A stretch of DNA of 6,025 bases. Origin: Pseudomonadota bacterium. GTDB lineage: Bacteria; Desulfobacterota; Desulfovibrionia; Desulfovibrionales; Desulfovibrionaceae. The stretch is from the NCBI GenBank assembly GCA_023435825.1, contig JAEZMB010000106.1:1-6025 (forward strand), written 5' to 3'. Below the pieces are notes generated by a model that was not told the origin of the DNA, ran no database searches, and saw nothing but the letters and a program-made list of their open reading frames with translations. Within the stretch, counting starts at the first letter, position 1, and each line of letters opens with the position of its first letter. Positions 1-3,858 of the stretch are shown in pieces. Made by a program: the position numbers and the translations under genes.

Positions 1-351
1 GCCCAGGACGGGGGCAGGGCCGCCGGCCGACCGGCTTCGGCCGACGGCGAGACGCGCGGGGCCGGTGCTGCCGGGACCCCGGGGCCGGATGCCGGCGAGG
101 GCCGTCCCCGGCCGCCAAAGCCGGAACTGGCCCCGGACAAGGCCCGGCCCGACATTCGGCCCGACTCCCGGCTGCTGGATTTCCAGGGCTGGAAGAATCC
201 GCTCTTCGGCCTGGGTCCCTATTTCGAAGCCTGCCTCTATGCCGGCGTGCTGGCCGCGGCCGTGGCCGTATGCCTCGCCGTGGGCGTGCTGTGGCCGCTC
301 TATCCGCTTTTGGCCATCCTGGGTCTGGTGGCCTGGCTGCGCCGGCTGTAG
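1..351 (+). CDS. C-terminal part of an unrecognised membrane-anchored protein (5' truncated)
   Basis: Frame 1 is open from the first base to a TAG at 349-351 and gives the last 116 residues of a protein that starts outside the window. Residues 1-60 of this fragment are rich in Ala, Gly, Pro, Arg and Asp, as in a flexible linker. A short aromatic segment follows (DFQGWKNPLFGLGPYFEA). The last 40 or so residues are strongly hydrophobic and contain a central WPLYP, consistent with two closely spaced transmembrane helices or a re-entrant hairpin, ending in the basic tail WLRRL. I recognise no family and assign no function. The frame is supported by the coherent hydrophobic C-terminus; the longer open frame starting at base 65 lacks any such pattern. 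The next gene starts 131 bases downstream. Confidence 0.7.
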   Translation, partial: AQDGGRAAGRPASADGETRGAGAAGTPGPDAGEGRPRPPKPELAPDKARPDIRPDSRLLDFQGWKNPLFGLGPYFEACLYAGVLAAAVAVCLAVGVLWPLYPLLAILGLVAWLRRL

Positions 352-366
352 CGGCCCTGGCGGCCC

Positions 367-384
367 GGCGCGCAGCGTTGCGCC
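367..384 (+). other. Small GC-rich hairpin between the truncated gene and the protease gene
   Basis: GGCGC at 367-371 pairs with GCGCC at 380-384, and one further G-T pair is possible. It lies 15 bases after the stop codon of the first gene. There is no T-run after it, so it is not a standard intrinsic terminator. It could be a weak or Rho-assisted 3' end, or simply chance in GC-rich DNA. I see no convincing promoter in the rest of the 352-482 gap. Confidence 0.25.
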
Positions 385-482
385 ACCGGCCTGCACCCGG
401 CGATTTCGGACGGCCTTGCCCCAAACCCGGAAGATGTGGGAAACTGCATCCGCCAACCTGGACCACAACCCTGGGGAGCGCC

Positions 483-1793
483 ATGCGCCTGACACTCCTT
501 GTCGTCCCTGTCTTCCTGCTGTTCCTGACCGTGTGTTGCCCAGCCGTCGCCCTGGCCGCCCCGGGCGTGTTCACGCCCCTGCCGGAAGGCTCGGCCCGGG
601 CCGGGGCCGACAATGCCGGCGGCATCCCGGCCGTGCGCAGCCGGCTGGTGACCGTGGACGCGGCGGCGCTTTTCCCCAAGGCCGACAGCGGCGCAAACGC
701 CGTGCCCGACAACCGGCTCAGCCTCAATCTCTTCGACGACCTCACCGTGACCATGACGCCCGCTGCCCTGGAAACCATCGGCCCGGCCCAAACCACGGTG
801 CTTGTCGGCGACAACGACGCCGCCACCGGCGGCCAGTCGCGCTTCGCCCAGACCTCCGGCGTCCTCTACGGCGTGGTGCGCACCTCGGGCCGCCTGCATT
901 ACGAAATCGCGCCGGCCGGCGGCGAAGCCTACGTCATCCGGGAAATCGACCAGACCAGCTATCCCGAGGAGCATGAGGTCATGGTTCCCCAAGCCTCCCT
1001 GCCCAGGGCGGCCGATACGGCCAAGGCCGGCGCGGCGGCCGACGACGGCTCGCGCATCGACATCATGGTGGTCTACACGCCCTCGGCCCGCGCCGCCGTG
1101 GGCGGCACGGCGGCCATGGCCTCCCACATCGCCCTGGGCATCAGCGAGACCAACCAGGGCTATGCCAACAGCGGCCTCGTGCAGCGCTTCCGGCTGGTCT
1201 ACTCCGGCGAGGTCGCCTACACCGAGACCTCGTTCGACACGTCCCTGGCCGACCTGCAAGGCACATCCGACGGCAAGATGGACAATGTCCACACCCTGCG
1301 CAACACCTACGGCGCGGACATCGTCTCCCTGCTCATCAACAACAGCTCCTACTGCGGCCTGGGCTATCTCATGACCTCCACGGCCACGGATTTCGCCGCC
1401 TACGCCTTCAACGTCGTGTATTATTCCTGCGCCACCGGCTACTATTCCCTGGCCCACGAGTGCGGCCACAACCAGGGCGCGAACCACGACCGGGCCAACG
1501 CCGGTGGGACGACGCTCTACAGCTACGCCTACGGCTACCAGCAGACCGCCGCCTCGCCGCCGTTCCGCACCATCATGGCCTACGACTGCCCCGGCGGCTG
1601 CACCCGGGTCAACTACTGGTCCAACCCGGACGTCAGCTACAACGGCTACCCCACCGGCGTGGTCTCCACGGCGGGAAACGCCGCGGACAACCGGCTTACC
1701 CTCAACAACACCCGGAGTTTCGCCGCCAACTGGCGGCATGCAGTGACCCCCGGGGGGATTGCCCCGGTGAGCAGCCTGTTGTTCCATCCATAA
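483..1793 (+). CDS. Secreted reprolysin-like zinc metalloprotease (metzincin)
   Basis: A 436-residue protein predicted to be an exported zinc endopeptidase. The ATG at 483 was chosen because GGGGAG at 473-478 sits 4 bases upstream and a signal peptide starts right there: MRLTLL, a hydrophobic core to about residue 20, then ALA-A with cleavage near residue 25. Residues 27 to about 190 resemble the pro-region of this family and contain no Cys. The catalytic domain starts at RIDIMVVYTPSAR (191). It carries the metzincin zinc motif HECGHNQGANHD (325-336), with ligands H325, H329, H335 and catalytic E326, and the Met-turn IMAYDC (364-369). NYWSNPDVSYNG and a final ANWR are also typical. From memory the closest relatives are bacterial peptidyl-Asp-type (M72) and M12B-like proteases; substrate specificity cannot be read from sequence. 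Cys 291, 316, 369 and 373 could form two disulfides, leaving C327 unpaired beside the catalytic Glu. The hydrophobic segment ends in VCC but lacks a proper lipobox, so signal peptidase I export is favoured. Confidence 0.9.
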   Translation: MRLTLLVVPVFLLFLTVCCPAVALAAPGVFTPLPEGSARAGADNAGGIPAVRSRLVTVDAAALFPKADSGANAVPDNRLSLNLFDDLTVTMTPAALETIGPAQTTVLVGDNDAATGGQSRFAQTSGVLYGVVRTSGRLHYEIAPAGGEAYVIREIDQTSYPEEHEVMVPQASLPRAADTAKAGAAADDGSRIDIMVVYTPSARAAVGGTAAMASHIALGISETNQGYANSGLVQRFRLVYSGEVAYTETSFDTSLADLQGTSDGKMDNVHTLRNTYGADIVSLLINNSSYCGLGYLMTSTATDFAAYAFNVVYYSCATGYYSLAHECGHNQGANHDRANAGGTTLYSYAYGYQQTAASPPFRTIMAYDCPGGCTRVNYWSNPDVSYNGYPTGVVSTAGNAADNRLTLNNTRSFAANWRHAVTPGGIAPVSSLLFHP

Positions 1794-1817
1794 AACAGCA
1801 ATCCGTTACCGGTTTTC

Positions 1818-1847
1818 GACTGTCACGAGGAAAGTGTCGTGCTGGTC
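1818..1847 (+). other. Hairpin downstream of the protease gene
   Basis: CACGA at 1824-1828 pairs with TCGTG at 1837-1841. An outer GAC/GTC pair (1818-1820 with 1845-1847) lies across a symmetric 3x3 internal loop. The hairpin lies 24 bases after the protease stop codon. What follows is only mildly T-rich, so a terminator role is possible but unproven. It is the first of three hairpins before the next gene. Confidence 0.35.
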
Positions 1848-1862
1848 TTGTCATTGGCCCGT

Positions 1863-1894
1863 CAGATACGTAGGAGGGAGGAAATACGTATCTG
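1863..1894 (+). repeat. Perfect 10-bp inverted repeat with a GGAGG-containing loop
   Basis: CAGATACGTA at 1863-1872 is exactly repeated in inverse as TACGTATCTG at 1885-1894. The 12-base purine loop GGAGGGAGGAAA lies between them. As RNA this would be a stem presenting two Shine-Dalgarno-like GGAGG/GAGG stretches; as DNA the arms, each holding TACGTA, could bind a dimeric regulator. It lies 48 bases before the diguanylate cyclase start, too far to serve as that gene's own ribosome-binding site. Confidence 0.6.
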
Positions 1895-1898
1895 TTGC

Positions 1899-1925
1899 GC
1901 CGGCCCTGTTCTCTGACAGGCCGGC
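1899..1925 (+). promoter_or_regulatory. Strong hairpin just upstream of the diguanylate cyclase start
   Basis: GCCGGCC (1899-1905) pairs with GGCCGGC (1919-1925). After a single bulged C, TGT (1907-1909) pairs with ACA (1916-1918) around the 6-base loop TCTCTG. It ends 7 bases before the TGAGG (1933-1937) that serves as ribosome-binding site for the ATG at 1942. Position and strength suggest a leader structure that affects translation or transcript stability. No T-run follows, so it is unlikely to be an intrinsic terminator. Confidence 0.5.
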
Positions 1926-1941
1926 CTGACAATGAGGCGCC

Positions 1942-2958
1942 ATGAGCAGTAACACCGACGCCCAGCATCTTTCGCCGCAAACGCTTTTGCGGATCATTGC
2001 GTTGCAGACGGAAATCGTCAAAATCGGCCATGATTTGAGCTGCGTCATGCAGTACGTGGTCGAACAGTTGCAAGACTTGGCCGGAGCCAGCGGAGCCATC
2101 GTGGAACTGGCCGAGGGCGGGGACATGGTCTACCGCGCCGCCTCGGGCCTCGCCGCGCCCCAGCTCGGCCTGCGTCTGGGCCGCCAGGGCAGCTTGTCCG
2201 GCCTTTGCGTGGACACCGGGCAGGTGCTCGTCTGCCAGGACTGCGAAAGCGATCCCCGGGTGGACAGGCTGGCCTGCCGCAAGGTCGGGCTGCGCTCCAT
2301 GGTGGTGGCCCCGCTGTTTCATCAGGAGGCCGTGGTGGGGGCGCTCAAGGTCGTCTCGGAAGCTCCCTGCCGGTTCTCCGACGAACACGTGCGCATCTTG
2401 CAACTCATGGCCGAGCTGATCGCCGCCTCGATGTTCTACTGCGCCCAGTACGAGGTCAACGAACTCTACCGCCGGGCCACCCACGATCCCCTGACCGGCA
2501 TCGGCAACAGGGCGCTTTTCTACGACCGCCTGCGCCAGAGCCTGGCCCTGGCCGGACGCCAGTCCTTTGCCGTGGCTGTCTTCATCCTGGACATGGACGG
2601 GCTCAAGGACATCAACGACACCCGGGGCCACCGGGCCGGCGACGCCGCCATCAAGGAAATGGCCCGGCGGGTGAGCGCCGTGTCGCGCCAGTCCGATCTG
2701 GCCGCCCGCCTGGGCGGCGACGAGTTCGGGCTTATCGCCACCGCCCTGGCCGACGCCCGGGAGGCCGAGACCGTGGCCCAGCGCCTGGACCAGGCCCTGG
2801 CCGCGCCCTTTCAGTTCGAGGAAACGCCGCTCCCCCTGGCCGCCAGCATCGGCTGGGCCGCCTACCCCGAGGACGGCGCGGCCATCGACGCCCTCGTCGA
2901 AAAGGCCGACCAGCGCATGTACACCCGCAAACGCGCCCGCAAGGGCAGCGCCCGGTAG
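1942..2958 (+). CDS. GAF-GGDEF diguanylate cyclase (soluble, product-inhibited type)
   Basis: A 338-residue cytoplasmic enzyme predicted to make cyclic di-GMP from two GTP. No signal peptide or membrane segment is visible. The start at 1942 is the only in-frame ATG near TGAGG (1933-1937). Residues 1-28 form a short N-terminal helix. A GAF sensor domain spans about 30-168 and includes GSLSGLCVDTGQ, the DPRVD stretch and RSMVVAPL. The GGDEF domain runs from THDPLTGIGNR (about 180) to MYTRKR near the end. Its active-site set is intact: D217, K222, N225, D226, GHRAGD (229-234) and the signature GGDEF at 258-262. The allosteric inhibition site RQSD (249-252) sits the canonical five residues before the signature, so feedback inhibition by c-di-GMP is expected. 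L221 replaces the more usual Phe in DxDxFK. All seven Cys (34, 89, 98, 101, 112, 143, 167) lie in the GAF part, with a CxxC at 98-101; a redox or metal input is possible but inferred. The signal and output target are unknown. Confidence 0.93.
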   Translation: MSSNTDAQHLSPQTLLRIIALQTEIVKIGHDLSCVMQYVVEQLQDLAGASGAIVELAEGGDMVYRAASGLAAPQLGLRLGRQGSLSGLCVDTGQVLVCQDCESDPRVDRLACRKVGLRSMVVAPLFHQEAVVGALKVVSEAPCRFSDEHVRILQLMAELIAASMFYCAQYEVNELYRRATHDPLTGIGNRALFYDRLRQSLALAGRQSFAVAVFILDMDGLKDINDTRGHRAGDAAIKEMARRVSAVSRQSDLAARLGGDEFGLIATALADAREAETVAQRLDQALAAPFQFEETPLPLAASIGWAAYPEDGAAIDALVEKADQRMYTRKRARKGSAR

Positions 2959-3059
2959 TGTCGCGTCCGCGAAAACGTAGATGGTGTTTTGAAGCCAACG
3001 AGCTAAAACCATTTATTTTTCTTATAAATTACTTTCGTATTGTTTAACGGACGCGATAC
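2958..3059. repeat. AT-rich element bounded by 12-bp inverted repeats (MITE-like or IS remnant?)
   Basis: GTGTCGCGTCCG at 2958-2969 and CGGACGCGATAC at 3048-3059 are inverted copies with one mismatch; 9 consecutive bases (2961-2969 and 3048-3056) match perfectly. The 77 bases counted between them (2971-3047) are only about 29% G+C, in sharp contrast to the flanking genes. Inside are a further AT stem, ATTTAT (3011-3016) with ATAAAT (3024-3029), and ATGG-TTTT (2981-2990) with AAAACCAT (3006-3013). The left end touches the cyclase stop codon (TAG, 2956-2958). No coding frame and no obvious target-site duplication are seen. Terminal inverted repeats, small size and foreign composition suit a miniature transposable element or a deleted IS; a large transcription-stop structure or an AT-rich promoter region is also possible. 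Confidence 0.45.
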
Positions 3060-3069
3060 GGGGACCGAG

Positions 3070-3153
3070 GCCGCGACGCGGCAAGCGCCTCCTGGCCGGG
3101 AATAGGGAAAAGCGCCGCGACTTCGGCGCGTCCGGCCACGGGCCAGGCTGGAC
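3070..3153 (+). promoter_or_regulatory. Hairpin-rich leader of the SMR exporter gene
   Basis: Three hairpins can be drawn: GCCGC/GCGGC (3070-3074 with 3078-3082), GCGCCG/CGGCGC (3112-3117 with 3124-3129), and GTCCGGCC/GGCTGGAC (3130-3137 with 3146-3153, one G-T pair, loop ACGGGCCA). Relatives of the downstream transporter are often controlled by guanidine riboswitches, but I could not match any of the three known guanidine consensus patterns here. The stretch is therefore recorded only as a structured leader, and some pairing is expected by chance at this GC content. Confidence 0.3.
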
Positions 3154-3181
3154 AAACGGGTCGGCGGCAGGTATGGCCGCC

Positions 3182-3192
3182 GCCTCGGAGGC
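3182..3192 (+). promoter_or_regulatory. Ribosome-binding site of the exporter gene, inside a small hairpin
   Basis: GGAGG at 3187-3191 lies 5 bases before the ATG at 3197 and fixes that start over the in-frame ATG at 3173. GCCT (3182-3185) can pair with AGGC (3189-3192), which would partly hide the site. The stem is only 4 bp, so its effect is uncertain. Confidence 0.6.
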
Positions 3193-3196
3193 AACA

Positions 3197-3526
3197 ATGA
3201 ACACGAGCATGGCCTGGACTTATTTGATCGTCGGCGGACTGTTCGAGGCGGGTTGGCCCATAGGGCTCAAGATGGCCGAGACTCCGGGACGCGGGCTGCA
3301 GGGCGGCCTCATCGCCGTCGTGTGCATGGCCGTCAGCATGGCGCTGTTGTATCTGGCCCAGCGGGAAATCTCCATCGGCACGGCCTACGCCGTCTGGACC
3401 GGCATCGGCGCGGCCGGGGCCTTTGCCTGCGGCCTGCTGCTCTACGGCGACCCGGCCACCTTCGGGCGCTTTGCCGGCGTGGGGCTCATCATCTCCGGCG
3501 TGGTCGTGCTCAAACTCGCCCATTAG
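3197..3526 (+). CDS. gdx: SMR family transporter, SugE/Gdx guanidinium-exporter subtype
   Basis: A 109-residue, four-helix inner-membrane protein of normal length for small multidrug resistance transporters, which work as antiparallel dimers and exchange protons for a cation. Helices lie at about 5-24, 34-53, 59-81 and 87-106. E17 in helix 1 is the essential proton- and substrate-binding acid. Compared from memory with E. coli Gdx (SugE), residues E13, W16, S42, Y59 and W62 correspond here to E17, W20, S47, Y64 and W67, and the subtype block GTAYAVWTGIG (61-71) is present. This points to export of guanidinium rather than broad drug efflux. Such proteins can act alone, and no partner SMR gene lies nearby. 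Oddities are P21 directly after W20 in helix 1, and GDP (84-86) where a Glu is usual in the loop after helix 3. The start at 3197 is set by GGAGG (3187-3191). The gene lies alone, 238 bases after the cyclase gene. Confidence 0.9.
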   Translation: MNTSMAWTYLIVGGLFEAGWPIGLKMAETPGRGLQGGLIAVVCMAVSMALLYLAQREISIGTAYAVWTGIGAAGAFACGLLLYGDPATFGRFAGVGLIISGVVVLKLAH

Positions 3527-3712
3527 GCCGGCGCGGCCCAGACATCCCGACAGGAGCCGCCCGGACGACGAAGCAAGGGCAAGCCGTCCCTGCCCCGGCC
3601 CAGCCGTTTGCCGCCCCGGCAACGCCTTCCCTTGCCCTCATCGCCCCCCCGACGCCGCGCCCAGGAGCGGCGTAATACCTGACTCACCCCAGTGGATCAT
3701 ACGTTCCAGAAG
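3527..3712 (+). other. Gene-free stretch with two hairpins after the exporter gene
   Basis: This is the first part of the 332-base gap between the exporter and the chemoreceptor; I see no coding region in it. CGTT-T-GCCG (3605-3613) pairs with CGGCAACG (3617-3624), one T bulged, around the loop CCC. ACGCCGC (3652-3658) pairs with GCGGCGT (3667-3673) around an 8-base loop. Neither is followed by a T-run. They may mark a weak 3' end of the exporter transcript. AGGGCAAG (3576-3583) and CTTGCCCT (3631-3638) are also inverted copies, probably by chance. Confidence 0.35.
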
Positions 3713-3728
3713 TGGCCGGTACGTTGCA
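3713..3728 (+). promoter_or_regulatory. Sigma-54 (RpoN) type -24/-12 promoter for the chemoreceptor gene
   Basis: TGGCCGGTACGTTGCA fits the consensus TGGCACG-N4-TTGCW at 10 of 12 defined positions. The invariant GG (3714-3715) and GC (3726-3727) are exactly 10 bases apart. Transcription would start near 3739 and give a leader of about 120 bases before the ATG at 3859. The site implies control by an enhancer-binding activator; an imperfect dyad, TGACTCAC/GTGGATCA (3680-3687 with 3692-3699), lies just upstream but is close for an activator site. The same DNA also offers a poorer sigma-70 reading: TTGCAA (3724-3729), 17 bases, TACATT (3747-3752). Confidence 0.6.
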
Positions 3729-3747
3729 AGCACGTCAACGGCGTGCT
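3729..3747 (+). repeat. Inverted repeat over the predicted transcription start
   Basis: AGCACG (3729-3734) and CGTGCT (3742-3747) are perfect 6-bp inverted copies around a 7-base centre. The dyad abuts the -12 element of the sigma-54 site and covers its expected start point; in the sigma-70 reading it fills the spacer. Its place suits an operator, but the arms are short. Confidence 0.35.
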
Positions 3748-3766
3748 ACATTTGCCTTACTCAATA

Positions 3767-3789
3767 GTGTCGCCTATACGTAACGACAC
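3767..3789 (+). repeat. Inverted repeat in the chemoreceptor leader
   Basis: GTGTCG (3767-3772) and CGACAC (3784-3789) are perfect 6-bp inverted copies around an 11-base centre holding ATACGTA (3776-3782). The same ATACGTA occurs twice in the repeat at 1863-1894 before the cyclase gene. It could be a protein-binding dyad or an RNA hairpin in the leader; its function is unknown. Confidence 0.35.
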
Positions 3790-3858
3790 ATCACGTTTCC
3801 CACGCCCATGTGGTCGACGACAGGTGCGGCGAGCAGTTTACCCGCCAAGGAGCCAACC

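Noticed and set aside
270..482. Upstream extension of the metalloprotease to an ATG at 270
   Set aside because: It would overlap the upstream gene by 82 bases and bury the signal peptide behind 71 low-complexity residues. The ATG at 483 has a ribosome-binding site and starts exactly at the signal peptide.
516..545. Lipoprotein signal (VCC) in the protease signal peptide
   Set aside because: The residues before the first Cys read LTV, with Val at -1 where a lipobox needs Gly, Ala or Ser; a good ALA-A signal peptidase I site follows.
65..976. A 303-codon plus-strand frame spanning the first gap and the start of the protease
   Set aside because: It is Arg/Pro-rich, out of frame with both flanking genes, and crosses an intergenic region. 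The frames at 1-351 and 483-1793 give coherent proteins.
300..1787. A 495-codon open frame on the minus strand opposite the metalloprotease
   Set aside because: Its protein is low-complexity (Gly, Ala, Val, Arg, His) with no domain, and it mirrors a gene with clear signal peptide and zinc motif. G/C-rich third positions leave the opposite strand free of stops.
1843..1858. Sigma-54-like TGG...TTGGC before the cyclase gene
   Set aside because: GG and GC are 11 bases apart rather than 10, and the -12 part reads TTGG.
1848..1876. Sigma-70 promoter TTGTCA - 17 bases - TAGGAG before the cyclase gene
   Set aside because: The -35 is good, but the -10 matches only about 3 of 6 bases and overlaps the purine loop of the inverted repeat; too weak to list as a feature.
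1794..1941. c-di-GMP riboswitch before the diguanylate cyclase
   Set aside because: No stretch resembling the conserved GEMM core (CACGCACAGGGCAAACC-like) or its tetraloop-receptor arrangement was found by eye.
3060..3196. Guanidine riboswitch before the exporter gene
   Set aside because: Fragments such as TAGGG, ACGGG and GGACAAAC recall parts of the ykkC (guanidine-I) consensus, but the central CUGGUCCGAGAG-type block is missing and the hairpins do not carry the ACGR tetraloops of the guanidine-II class. A covariance search would settle it.
3808..3858. Upstream start of the chemoreceptor at 3808
   Set aside because: No ribosome-binding site precedes it and it adds 17 residues before an otherwise normal N-terminal membrane helix; AAGGAG at 3847-3852 supports 3859.
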